Positions 52,272-61,252 of a stretch of DNA of 64,000 nt are shown here, piece by piece. Position numbers and translations under genes: made by a program. The stretch's first letter is position 1. The number at the start of each line of letters is the position of its first letter. Under the pieces are notes generated by a model. That model made no database searches. It saw only the letters and a program-made list of their open reading frames with translations, and was not told the DNA's origin. The DNA is from Acrocarpospora corrugata. GTDB taxonomy: Bacteria > Actinomycetota > Actinomycetes > Streptosporangiales > Streptosporangiaceae. The DNA is taken from positions 1 through 64,000 of the forward strand of contig NZ_BLAD01000039.1 of assembly GCF_009687845.1 (NCBI RefSeq). The letters are read 5' to 3'.

Positions 52272-54505
52272 CCGGCACCTCACCCGGGGCGCTGGCCGGC
52301 GTCAGGGTCGTCGACTTCGGCCACTATCTGACCGGTCCGCTGGCCGCGCTGATGCTGGCCGACCAGGGCGCCGACGTGATTCACGTGGACCGTCCGGGGG
52401 CCGGGCCAGGCGACGCCGACGCGTTTCTCAACCGGAACAAACGCCGCATCGCCCTTGATCTGAAGGCTCCCGCGGAGGTGGGCGTCGCCCGGGAGCTGAT
52501 CCGGCGGGCCGACGTGCTGATCGAGAACTTCCGGCCTGGGGTGATGGACCGGCTCGGGCTCGGCTGGGCGGAGCTGCGCGAGGTCAACCCCCGGCTGGTG
52601 TACTGCTCGCTGCCCGGCTTCGCGGCCGCCGATCCCCGGGCCGGGGTGCCCGGCTGGGAGGGCGTCATCGCGGCTGCCACCGGTAACTGCCGCATCAGGG
52701 CCGGGTACGTGCCCGCGGGCTGGGATCCCGCCCGCCCGACGTACAGCTCGATCCCGGTGGCGTCCAATTTCGCGGCGTTCTGCGGGGCTTTCGCGATCGT
52801 GGCCGGGCTCACCTCGCGGCACCGCACCGGGCGGGGGGATCGGATCGAGGTGCCGCTGTACAACGCGATGTTCGAGGCGATCGGGGGCAGCGGGGCGTAT
52901 CCGACGGCGCGGGGGTTGCAACCGGAACGTGCCATCCGGGCCAACGGGAGCGGCACCTATCGCTGCGCGGACGGCCGCTATGTGCAGTTCAATCCGATCG
53001 GCGCGACCACCCGCTTTCTGACCTGGTTTCTCGACGCGGCCGGGGTGGGCGAGTGGGCCAGGGACGGGCTGACCGACCGGCCCAGGATGGACCGCGAGCC
53101 GCACCTGCGTGACCTGCTGGAAAAGCGGCTGACCGCGCTCTTCCTGAGCCGCCCCGCGCTGGAGTGGGAGGAGCTCGCCGGCGCGGCCGGGGTGCCGCTG
53201 GCGATGGTGCGCACCACCAGGGAGTGGCTGGACTCCGAGCACGCGCGCGCCACCGGCGAGGTGGTGGTGGTCGATGACCCGGTGCTAGGCCCGACGGCCA
53301 TGCCCGGCTCCCCGGTTTGGTTGTCACGGACGCCCGCCGTGCCCGCTCGTACGCGCAGCCTGCCCGACGGGGATCGCGCGGAGATTCTGGCCGAGCTCGC
53401 CTTACCCGTGGTACGGCCACCGGAGGGCGAGAGCGGGCTGCCGTACCAGGGGCGGAAGGTTCTGGATCTGACCCAGATTCTGGCCGGTCCGAGCGCGGGA
53501 CGCATTCTCGCCGAGTTCGGGGCCGACGTGGTCAAGGTCAACGTGCCGCAGCGGTGGGTCGGCGCGCACGGCTTCGTGAACAGGGGCAAACGCACCGTGC
53601 TGCTGGACGTCAAGTCGAGCCAGGGCCAGCAGGTCCTGTGGCGGCTGATCGACGAGGCGGATATGCTCACGCACAACTTCCCCGGCAGGACCGCGGACAC
53701 CTACGGCCTGGGTTACCAGCACGTGCGGGCGCGCCGCCCGGACATCGTCTACGTGTCGGTCGGCTGCTACGCGCGTGGCGGGCCCTGGTCGGATCGGCGG
53801 GGCTACGAGACCCAGGGCCAGGCGGCGACCGGGATCATGGCCCGAACCGGCGGGGATGGGCCGCCGGCCGTGTTCGGGCCGTACAACGTGCTGGATTACG
53901 GGACCGGCACGATGGCGGCGTTCGCCGCCGCGCTCGGCCTCTACCACCTGGAGACCACGGGGGTGGGGCAGCACGTGCACACCTCGCTCACCCAGACCGG
54001 CCTCTACCAGCAGGGCTGGCTCATGCCGCACCCGGCGTCCGGCCCAGGCCCGGAGGCGCTCGGGCCGAGCCCGTGGCAGCGCTACTACCAGGCGGCCGAC
54101 GGCTGGTTCTACATGGGCGCGACGGAGGAGCAGTCGCGTCAGGTGCCGGACCTGGCCGACGCCTTCCGCGAGGCCGACGTGTCCGACTGGGTGGAGCGGC
54201 TCGCCGCGGCGGGCGTTGCCGCCCACCCGGTCACTTCGCTCGCTGACCTGATGACCGACCCCCGCGCCAGAGCCCTCGGATTGAGCGTCGACCAGGTCTC
54301 CGAGGAGGTCGGCCCGGTGGTGATGCCCGGACTCGCCATCTCAGTCGAGGGCAACCCGCCACGGCTGGGCGAAGCCGTCCGCCGCCCGGGCGCGGACGGG
54401 CGCGACGTGCTGGCCGAGATCGGCCTGGGCGAGGCGGCCGACACGCTGGCCCGGACCTGGGCCATCCAGCTGGACGCGCTGCCTCCGGGCTGGAACCACT
54501 TCTGA
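52268..54505 (+). CDS. Double-domain family III CoA-transferase
   Basis: This 745-residue protein contains two CaiB/Frc-like halves (about 1-370 and 395-745). Both have the N-terminal landmark (VVDFGHYLTGPLAALMLADQ and VLDLTQILAGPSAGRILAEF). Class III enzymes use an Asp to form a CoA anhydride; at that place this protein has Glu131 (PGWEGVIAAATG) and Glu514 (GYETQGQAATG), so either Glu serves or one half is structural. It overlaps the ATPase 2 stop by ATGA. It should activate a carboxylate as a CoA thioester, possibly the imported substrate. Confidence 0.85.
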   Translation: MTGTSPGALAGVRVVDFGHYLTGPLAALMLADQGADVIHVDRPGAGPGDADAFLNRNKRRIALDLKAPAEVGVARELIRRADVLIENFRPGVMDRLGLGWAELREVNPRLVYCSLPGFAAADPRAGVPGWEGVIAAATGNCRIRAGYVPAGWDPARPTYSSIPVASNFAAFCGAFAIVAGLTSRHRTGRGDRIEVPLYNAMFEAIGGSGAYPTARGLQPERAIRANGSGTYRCADGRYVQFNPIGATTRFLTWFLDAAGVGEWARDGLTDRPRMDREPHLRDLLEKRLTALFLSRPALEWEELAGAAGVPLAMVRTTREWLDSEHARATGEVVVVDDPVLGPTAMPGSPVWLSRTPAVPARTRSLPDGDRAEILAELALPVVRPPEGESGLPYQGRKVLDLTQILAGPSAGRILAEFGADVVKVNVPQRWVGAHGFVNRGKRTVLLDVKSSQGQQVLWRLIDEADMLTHNFPGRTADTYGLGYQHVRARRPDIVYVSVGCYARGGPWSDRRGYETQGQAATGIMARTGGDGPPAVFGPYNVLDYGTGTMAAFAAALGLYHLETTGVGQHVHTSLTQTGLYQQGWLMPHPASGPGPEALGPSPWQRYYQAADGWFYMGATEEQSRQVPDLADAFREADVSDWVERLAAAGVAAHPVTSLADLMTDPRARALGLSVDQVSEEVGPVVMPGLAISVEGNPPRLGEAVRRPGADGRDVLAEIGLGEAADTLARTWAIQLDALPPGWNHF

Positions 54506-54521
54506 CCTGATAGGAGATCCG

Positions 54522-55736
54522 ATGGAATACGACCTGCTGATCAGGGGTGGCCGGGTCCTGGACCCGGGACAGGACATCGACCATGTCCTGGACGTGGCGA
54601 TCACCGGCGGGCGCGTCACCGCGCTCGGCCAGAACCTCCCCGCCGACCAGGCCCGCCGCGTGATCGACGTGAGCGGCCCGGGCCGGTACGTGGTGCCCGG
54701 CCTGATCGACCTGCACACCCACATCGCGCACGGCGCCATCACCCCCGGCGTCGGCATGGAGGGCTGCGACCCGGACGTGATCGGCATCGGCTCCGGGGTG
54801 ACCACGCTGGTGGACGCCGGCTCCGTCGGCGTGGCCGCCATCGGGGTCTTCTCCGCCTACATCCAGCCCAGGGCCAGAACCAGGATCGTCCCCTACCTGA
54901 ACATCGGCAGCTACGCCCACACCATGCCCACGATGGTGGACGTCAACAGCATGGAGGAGATCGACCCGGCGGCGATCGCGTTGTGCGTGGCGGCCAATCC
55001 CGGGCTGGTCCAGGGCATCAAGCTGCGCCTGGTCGGCCCGCTGATCGCCGACCACGGCAAGGAGATCTTCGCCGCCGCCAAGTCGGTCGCCCGCGAGCAC
55101 GGCGTGCCGCTGATGGTGCACATCGGCGACCTGTCCGCGCACCGGCGCCCCAGCCCCGAGCGGCTCACCCCGATCACCCGGTTCGCCGTCGACCAGCTGG
55201 ACCCCGGCGACATCCTCACCCACCTGTGCACGCCCAACCCCGGCGGCGCGGCGGACCTGACCACCGCCCTGGCCGAGGCCAGGGAGCGCGGCGTGATCCT
55301 GGACGCCGCGCTCGGCCGGGGCAACTTCGGCCACCGGGTGGCCCGCGAGCAACGCCGCTCGGGTCTCGCCCCCGACACCATCAGCAGCGACCTGACGGCG
55401 TTCGGCCAGAGCTTCCACTCGCTGCTCGAATGCATGGCCAAGTTCATGGCCGTCGGCTACAGCCTGACCGACGTGGTGCGCATGACCACGGTGAACGCCG
55501 CCCGCGCCCTCGGCCGGGAACACGAGCTGGGCGCGATCGCCGTCGGGCGGGAGGCCGATCTCACCGTGCTCGACCTGGTCGAGGGCGACTTCGCGTTCGT
55601 CGACACCGCGCAGGAGACCTTCCACGGCGAGCACGGCCTGGTGCCCGTGCAGACCGTACGGGCGGGGGAACTGGTGCCACCGGTCTGGGGCACCCATCCG
55701 TGGGGCTGGCTGCCGGCCACCCGGGGCGACGCGTGA
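54522..55736 (+). CDS. Amidohydrolase/deacetylase (dihydroorotase-like)
   Basis: This 404-residue metal-dependent hydrolase of the amidohydrolase superfamily has the HxH motif DLHTHIAHG (about residue 64), a Lys in GIKLRLVG that could be carboxylated as bridging ligand, His in MVHIGD and THLCTP, and the catalytic Asp in ISSDLTAF. The nearest type is the amidohydrolase/deacetylase group that cleaves N-acyl amino acids or lactams. It is separated from the CoA-transferase by 16 bases with a TAGGAG ribosome site. Confidence 0.85.
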   Translation: MEYDLLIRGGRVLDPGQDIDHVLDVAITGGRVTALGQNLPADQARRVIDVSGPGRYVVPGLIDLHTHIAHGAITPGVGMEGCDPDVIGIGSGVTTLVDAGSVGVAAIGVFSAYIQPRARTRIVPYLNIGSYAHTMPTMVDVNSMEEIDPAAIALCVAANPGLVQGIKLRLVGPLIADHGKEIFAAAKSVAREHGVPLMVHIGDLSAHRRPSPERLTPITRFAVDQLDPGDILTHLCTPNPGGAADLTTALAEARERGVILDAALGRGNFGHRVAREQRRSGLAPDTISSDLTAFGQSFHSLLECMAKFMAVGYSLTDVVRMTTVNAARALGREHELGAIAVGREADLTVLDLVEGDFAFVDTAQETFHGEHGLVPVQTVRAGELVPPVWGTHPWGWLPATRGDA

Positions 55737-56752
55737 GCCCGGTCACCCGCGGCGGCCGCCGCCGCTTCCAGGTCGAGGAGGGCTGGGAGCGCCTGCCGGA
55801 CGGCCTGCGGCACGCGGACGTGACCGCGGTCGACGTGGACGCGGAAGACCGCGTCTACCTGTTCACCCGCTTCGACCACCAGGTCCTGGTCTACGAGCGG
55901 GACGGCACGTTCGTACGCTCCTGGGGCCTGGGCCTGTTCACCCTGCCGCACGGGCTGACGGTCGGCCCCGACGGCTCGGTCTACTGCGTCGACGCGGGCG
56001 ACCACACGGTCCGCAGGTTCACCCCCGACGGCGAACTCCTGCTGACCATCGGCACCCCGGGCGAAGCATCCGACACCGGCTACACCTCCGACGGCCCGGC
56101 GCGGGTGCACCGCGTGGAGCGGGTCCGCCGCCCCGGCGGCCCGTTCAACCGCTGCACCGACCTGGCCGTCGGCCCGGACGGCGACCTGTACGTGACCGAC
56201 GGCTACGGCAACTGCCGCGTGCACGTGTTCACCCCCGACGGCGAGCTGAGGCACTCCTGGGGCGAGGTCGGCACCGGCCCCGGCCAGTTCCACCTGCCGC
56301 ACTGCCTGGCCGTCACCCCCGACGGCCGGGTCCTGGTCGGCGACCGCGAGAACGACCGCGTCCAGGTCTTCGACGGCGACGGCCGGTTCGTCACGGCCTG
56401 GACGGACGTGCGCCGCCCCTGCGCGCTGACCGTCGCCCGGGACGGCACGGTCTTCGTCGCCGAACTGTGGCGGCCGAAGGGCGGCAGGTCCTTCGTGCAC
56501 GGCGAGACGGGCGAGGACCAGCCGGCCAGGCTCTCCGTGCTCGACCGGGACGGCCGCGTGCTCGAACGGTGGGGGGACTCCAGCCGGGAGCGCGCCGCCC
56601 CCGGCAACTTCATCGCCCCGCACGGCATCGCGCTGGACTCCCGCGGCGACCTGTACGTCGCCGAGGTGACCCACAGCTTCGCCGTCAGGCCCGGCCTGGT
56701 CCCGCCCTCGTGCGGCGACCACCAACTCCAGAAGTTCAAAGGAATCGTATGA
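55733..56752 (+). CDS. NHL-repeat beta-propeller protein
   Basis: This 339-residue protein has about six NHL blades (PHGLTVGPDGSVYCVDAGDH, TDLAVGPDGDLYVTDGYGN, PHCLAVTPDGRVLVGDREND, PHGIALDSRGDLYVAEVTHS). Propellers of this type include SMP-30-like lactonases and peptidyl-alpha-hydroxyglycine amidating lyases. The conserved His/Asp/Glu at blade starts could hold a metal. No signal peptide. GTG 55733 overlaps the amidohydrolase stop (GTGA). Confidence 0.8.
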   Translation: MSPVTRGGRRRFQVEEGWERLPDGLRHADVTAVDVDAEDRVYLFTRFDHQVLVYERDGTFVRSWGLGLFTLPHGLTVGPDGSVYCVDAGDHTVRRFTPDGELLLTIGTPGEASDTGYTSDGPARVHRVERVRRPGGPFNRCTDLAVGPDGDLYVTDGYGNCRVHVFTPDGELRHSWGEVGTGPGQFHLPHCLAVTPDGRVLVGDRENDRVQVFDGDGRFVTAWTDVRRPCALTVARDGTVFVAELWRPKGGRSFVHGETGEDQPARLSVLDRDGRVLERWGDSSRERAAPGNFIAPHGIALDSRGDLYVAEVTHSFAVRPGLVPPSCGDHQLQKFKGIV

Positions 56753-57957
56753 GGCGCGACAACCATCGAATTCTCACCACGCACGGCGGCAACCTGCCCC
56801 GCCCGAGGGACCTGGACGAGCTGATCGCCCAGGGCGACCGGGCGGCCATCGACGAACGACTCCCTGGCGCCGTCGGCGAGGTCGTGGACCTCCAGCTCGC
56901 CTGCGGCCTGGACACCGTCAACGACGGGGAGTACGTCAAGGCCGCCAACCTGTCCGGCTACGCCGGCTACATCCACGCCCGGGTGACCGGCTGGGAGACC
57001 TTACCCATCGACCCGAGCCTGCCCCCGAAGCGCGAATACGTGGCCGCCCGCGACAAGGCCGACTTCCCCGGCACGTACGCCTCCGGGCTCTGGCTGGCGG
57101 GCTCCGGCGGCCCGGTCCGGCCGGGGTTCTCGACCCCGGGGGCGGCCCCCAAGCTGCCGACCAGCGGACGCGTGTGCACCTCCCCCGTCACCTACACCGG
57201 CCAGGACGCCATCGCGGCCGACATCACCGCACTCAAAACGGCCCTGGCAGGCCGGGAGGCGGACGGTTTCATCGCCGCGCTCGGCCCGCTCAGCCTGGGC
57301 GCGGGCGCCAGGAACGCGTACTACCCGACCGAAGAGGAGTACATGTACGCGGTCGCCGAGGCCCTCCGCGAGGAGTACCGGGCGATCACCGACGCCGGTC
57401 TGATCCTGCAGATCGACGAGCCGGAGTTCGCCACCACCTGGCAGTTCCATCCCAGCTGGACGGTGGCGGAGCTGCGCCGCTACCTGGAGTCCGCGGTCGA
57501 GGTGATCAACCACAGCATCGCCGGGCTGCCCGCCGAGCAGATCCGCATGCACACCTGCTGGGGCAGCGGTCACCGCCCGCACACGCGGGACATCGGCCTG
57601 GCGCACATCGCCGACCTGTTGATCAAGGTCAACGCGCAGGCGTACGCGGTCGAGGCCGGAAATGTCCGGCACTCGCACGAGTGGCGCGTGTGGGAGGACG
57701 TGAAGCTGCCCGAGGGCAAGATCCTCATCCCCGGCGTGGTCAGCCACGCGACCGACCTGGTCGAGCACCCGGAGCTGGTCGCGGAACGGCTGGTCAACTA
57801 CGCCGGTGTGATCGGCCGCGAGAACCTGCACGCCGGCACCGACTGCGGGATCGGCTCCCGGGTGGGCCACGAAGAGATCGTCTGGGCGAAGCTGACCGCT
57901 CTCGCCGAAGGCGCCGCCATCGCCGCCGAGCGGCTGCGGACCAAAGCTCGACTCTGA
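56749..57957 (+). CDS. Second core-MetE-like zinc methyl/alkyl transferase
   Basis: This 402-residue MetE-type barrel lacks the folate-binding N-terminal domain. Zinc ligands are His268 and Cys270 (MHTCWG), Glu302 (AVEAGN) and Cys366 (GTDCGIGS); Glu224 is in LQIDEP. It is clearly different from the operon A copy. Such proteins in catabolic operons may move a methyl or alkyl group from substrate to a thiol, as epoxyalkane:CoM transferase does. It overlaps the NHL gene by ATGA and lies directly before the transport lipoprotein. Confidence 0.82.
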   Translation: MRRDNHRILTTHGGNLPRPRDLDELIAQGDRAAIDERLPGAVGEVVDLQLACGLDTVNDGEYVKAANLSGYAGYIHARVTGWETLPIDPSLPPKREYVAARDKADFPGTYASGLWLAGSGGPVRPGFSTPGAAPKLPTSGRVCTSPVTYTGQDAIAADITALKTALAGREADGFIAALGPLSLGAGARNAYYPTEEEYMYAVAEALREEYRAITDAGLILQIDEPEFATTWQFHPSWTVAELRRYLESAVEVINHSIAGLPAEQIRMHTCWGSGHRPHTRDIGLAHIADLLIKVNAQAYAVEAGNVRHSHEWRVWEDVKLPEGKILIPGVVSHATDLVEHPELVAERLVNYAGVIGRENLHAGTDCGIGSRVGHEEIVWAKLTALAEGAAIAAERLRTKARL

Positions 57958-57974
57958 AACATGGAGGCAAGGCC

Positions 57975-59528
57975 GTGAAACGAACGTCAGTCAAATCGGC
58001 CGGTGTGATTCTCGCCTTAGGTCTCGCCGTCGCCGGGTGCGGCGGCGGGACCGGAACCGGAGCAGGTTCCGGCGGGAGCACACAGGGAAACGCGGCGGGA
58101 TTCGACCGCGACGCCATTCTGAGGTGGGCGGTGCCGGGCATGCCGACCTCCTTCGATCCCCGCAAGTCGGCGCCGCTGGACCCCGTCTTCCTGGACGTCG
58201 TCTACGAGAGCCTGATCAACCGGACCCCCGCAGGGGAACTCGCGCCGGGTCTGGCCACCGAGTGGCAGCTCGGGGACGAGAACAAGACGATCACCTTCAA
58301 GCTGCGGCAGGGCGTGAAGTTCCACAACGGCGAGGAACTCAACGCCGAGGCCGTGAAGGCGTCCCTGGAGGCGTACAAGAAGGAGGGGGCGCTGGCCGGC
58401 ACCCTGGCGGGCCTGGACCAGGTCGAGGCGCTCGCCCCCGACCAGGTCAAGCTGACCTTCAAGGAGCCGTCCGGCTACATGATCAACGTGCTGGCCGGGG
58501 AGGCGGGCATCGTGGTCGCGCCGAGCGCGCTCACCGACCCGGGGCTGACCGGCAAGCCGGTGGGCACCGGGCCTTTCCAGCTGGACACCCTCAGTGAGGG
58601 CAAGGTGTCCTTCAAGCGGTTCGACGGCTACTGGGACGCCCAGCGGATCACCATCGGCGGCATCGAGATGGCGCTCTACTCCGACGAGTCCACCCGGCTG
58701 CGCGCGGTCAAGTCGGGGCAGGCGGACGGCACGTCCATCACGCCCGGCCAGATCAAGGAGTCCGAGGCGGCAGGACTGACCGTGATCAAGGGGCCGAACA
58801 CCACCTTCAACGGCATCCTGATCAACACCGGCTCCGACAAGCTGAGCGACCCGAAGATCCGCCAGGCCATGCTGTACGCGATCGACCGCGAGTCCATCAG
58901 CAAGAACCTGTACGCCAGCTCGTGCGCGCCGGCCGTACAGCCGCTCCAGCAGGGATTCTGGGCGAACGTGCCAGAGCTGAACGACGTCAAGCAGTACTAC
59001 GACCCGGCCAAGGCCAAGCAGCTGCTGGCCGAGGCGGGCTTCCCCGGCGGCTTCGAGATGCAGCTGGAGGTCGGCCCCAACACCTCCTACCAGACCCTGG
59101 CGCAGGCGCTCCAGGCCCAGCTGCAGCAGGTCGGCATCAAGGTCAACATCAAGGTCCTGGAATTCCAGCAGATGGTGAACGCGCGCAGGACCGGCAAGTT
59201 CACCGCCACCGTCTCGCTGCTCCAGGCCGGACGGCCCGACCCGAGCCAGTTCGTCGCCGACTTCTACCTCAAGGGCGGCCTCTACAACCCCGGCGGCTTC
59301 GAACTGCCGGGCGGCGCCGAGCTGCTCGCCAAAGCGCGGGTGAGCGACGACGTGACCCAGCGGGCCGCGCCGCTCCAGGAGATCTTCAAGAAGGTCCTGG
59401 AGGTGGGCCCGCCGGTGGTGCCGGTCTGCGGCGTCACCTACGTGGCCGCCTTCCGCAAGGGAGTCACCGGCATGAACGTGCCGGTGACGGGCGACTACGA
59501 CTTCGCCCCCTTGAAGATCAGCTCATGA
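57975..59528 (+). CDS. ABC solute-binding lipoprotein (SBP family 5)
   Basis: This 517-residue protein has a lipoprotein signal peptide (VILALGLAVAGC lipobox at about residues 11-22) and a Gly/Ser-rich linker. The family 5 (dipeptide/nickel-type) fold follows (ATEWQLGDENKTITFKLRQG, VKFHNGEELNAEAVKASLEA, GTGPFQL). It catches the substrate for the DppBCDF-type importer encoded upstream in the same operon. GTG 57975 follows ATGGAGG. Confidence 0.9.
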   Translation: MKRTSVKSAGVILALGLAVAGCGGGTGTGAGSGGSTQGNAAGFDRDAILRWAVPGMPTSFDPRKSAPLDPVFLDVVYESLINRTPAGELAPGLATEWQLGDENKTITFKLRQGVKFHNGEELNAEAVKASLEAYKKEGALAGTLAGLDQVEALAPDQVKLTFKEPSGYMINVLAGEAGIVVAPSALTDPGLTGKPVGTGPFQLDTLSEGKVSFKRFDGYWDAQRITIGGIEMALYSDESTRLRAVKSGQADGTSITPGQIKESEAAGLTVIKGPNTTFNGILINTGSDKLSDPKIRQAMLYAIDRESISKNLYASSCAPAVQPLQQGFWANVPELNDVKQYYDPAKAKQLLAEAGFPGGFEMQLEVGPNTSYQTLAQALQAQLQQVGIKVNIKVLEFQQMVNARRTGKFTATVSLLQAGRPDPSQFVADFYLKGGLYNPGGFELPGGAELLAKARVSDDVTQRAAPLQEIFKKVLEVGPPVVPVCGVTYVAAFRKGVTGMNVPVTGDYDFAPLKISS

Positions 59529-59533
59529 CTCCC

Positions 59534-59558
59534 GGGGGCGCCCGCGTGGGGCGCCCCC
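59534..59558. terminator. Hairpin between the binding protein and the SDR
   Basis: GGGGGCGCCC (59534-59543) pairs perfectly with GGGCGCCCCC (59549-59558) around a five-base loop in the 51-base gap. It could stop part of the transcription and so lower SDR expression, or stabilise the upstream message. Confidence 0.55.
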
Positions 59559-59579
59559 ACTCGACACGCAAAGAAAGGG

Positions 59580-60467
59580 ATGACTGTGCGGCTCGACGAC
59601 AAGGTCGCGATCGTCACCGGCTCCGGCCGGGGCCTCGGCCGCGCGTACGCCGAGGCGCTGGCCGCCGCCGGCGCGGGCGTGGTGGTCAACGACATCGACA
59701 AGGACGCGGCGGACGAGACCGTGGCCGCGATCACCGGCGCGGGCGGCCGGGCCGTGGCCGAGGTGTGCGCGGTCGGCACGGCGGAGTCCGCGGACGCGCT
59801 GGTCCGCCGGGCCGTCGCCGAATTCGGCCGGCTGGACGTGATGTGCACCAACGCGGGGGCGCTCCGCGACCGCACCCTCGGCAAGGTCACCGACGCGGAG
59901 TTCGACCTGGTGGTGGACAGCCACGTGCGCGGCACCTTCACCTGCGGCCGGGCCGCCGCCGCCCGGTTCCGCGAGCAGGGCGGCGGCGGCCGGCTGATCC
60001 TGGTCGGCTCACCGGCCGGCCAGTACGGCGGCTTCGGGCAGACCGCGTACGCGGCGTCCAAGGCGGCGATCATCGCCATGGTCCGGGTCTGGTCGATCGA
60101 ACTGGCCAAGGCCGGGGTGACGGTGAACGCCATCGTGCCGATCGCGCTGACCCGGATGGCGGCGACCATCCCCAACCTGACCGAGGTGGTGGCCCAGGTG
60201 GAGGCCGGCGCCCCGGTCCCGCCCGAGCTGCGCCGCAAGGGCATCGGGACGGTTCAGGACGTGGCTCCGCTGGTGGTCTACCTGTCCTCGGCGGAGTCGG
60301 CCGGGATCACCGGGCAGTATTTCGGCTTTGGCGGCGACAAGTTCGCCGTCTGGGGGCACCCGAAGGAGGAGTTCACGACCTACCGGGAGGGCGGCTGGAC
60401 GGCGGACCAGCTGGCCGCGGACTTCGCCGGGTTCGCCGAGCACTTCCAGAGTCACCAGGCACGCTAG
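59580..60467 (+). CDS. Short-chain dehydrogenase/reductase
   Basis: This 295-residue classical SDR has the cofactor motif VTGSGRGLGRAYA (about residues 12-24), Asp in NDIDKD (NAD-type), CTNAGA, a Ser in LVGSPAG and the active-site YAASK. The C-terminal extension (residues 255-295) matches the HSD10/MFE-type SDRs that act on hydroxyacyl or cyclic alcohols. It is the last gene of operon B and meets operon C tail to tail on a shared CTAG. Confidence 0.88.
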   Translation: MTVRLDDKVAIVTGSGRGLGRAYAEALAAAGAGVVVNDIDKDAADETVAAITGAGGRAVAEVCAVGTAESADALVRRAVAEFGRLDVMCTNAGALRDRTLGKVTDAEFDLVVDSHVRGTFTCGRAAAARFREQGGGGRLILVGSPAGQYGGFGQTAYAASKAAIIAMVRVWSIELAKAGVTVNAIVPIALTRMAATIPNLTEVVAQVEAGAPVPPELRRKGIGTVQDVAPLVVYLSSAESAGITGQYFGFGGDKFAVWGHPKEEFTTYREGGWTADQLAADFAGFAEHFQSHQAR

Positions 60468-61252
60468 AAATAGAAGGCCAGGGACGCCTGTGTGATCCGG
60501 TCGCGGACGGCAGGATCGGGCACGGTGGCCGCGAAGGAGTCCACCGCGTCCCGGTAGGTGACCGGCCGCCGCGCGCCGACGAAAGGGGCGTCGCTGCCCC
60601 AGAACAGATGGTCGGGTCCGGCGGCGGCCAGGAGTGTCTCGGCGTATCCGGCCAGGGTGGCGGCGGGGACGCGGAATCGGTATCCGGCCGACAGTTTCGC
60701 CCAGACCTGCCCGGTGACCAGGCCGCGCAGCAGGGCCGCGCCGCCGGGGTTGGCATAGCCGGTCTCCGGGTGCGGGTCGCCGAAATGGTCCACGACCACC
60801 TTCACCCCGGCCGCCAGCAGCGCGCCCAGGACCGGCGGCAGCCGCGCCGACTCGATGTTGAGCTCGACGTGCCAGTCCAGGGCGGCGACCTGGCGCAGGA
60901 GCGCGCGGTAGCCGGGCCCGGTCAGGTCGGGGAGGTCCGCGCGGCGACGCCACTGGAAGCGCACGCCGACGACACCCTCGGCCGGTGTCAGGTCGGCTAT
61001 CAGGTCGGTGCCCGGTTCTGCGTCGATGGTGCCGCGCAGCCGCCGGTTCGCGCGGAGCGCGGCCAGCGTGTACGCGTTCCGGTCGGCGAGCAGGCTCATC
61101 GCCGAGATGACCGCGTGGCCGACGCCGTGTGCGTCCATCATCCGCGCGTACGCCTCGGTGGTCAGGTCGCCCTCGGGCCGGGTCCAGGCCCCGGGTGCCA
61201 GCGGCAGCGTCCGGTCGAACAGGTGGACGTGGGTGTCGACCAGCGGTGTCAT
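60464..61252 (-). CDS. Amidohydrolase-2 family protein, PDC-lactonase-like
   Basis: This 262-residue metal hydrolase has the N-terminal THVHLF, HVELNIE, DHFGDPHPE and the late Asp motif FWGSDAPF. The layout and GVVGVRFQW segment resemble 2-pyrone-4,6-dicarboxylate lactonase (LigI) and related lactonases or decarboxylases. Its ATG overlaps the preceding amidohydrolase stop. It is the last gene of operon C. Confidence 0.8.
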   Translation of the reverse strand: MTPLVDTHVHLFDRTLPLAPGAWTRPEGDLTTEAYARMMDAHGVGHAVISAMSLLADRNAYTLAALRANRRLRGTIDAEPGTDLIADLTPAEGVVGVRFQWRRRADLPDLTGPGYRALLRQVAALDWHVELNIESARLPPVLGALLAAGVKVVVDHFGDPHPETGYANPGGAALLRGLVTGQVWAKLSAGYRFRVPAATLAGYAETLLAAAGPDHLFWGSDAPFVGARRPVTYRDAVDSFAATVPDPAVRDRITQASLAFYF

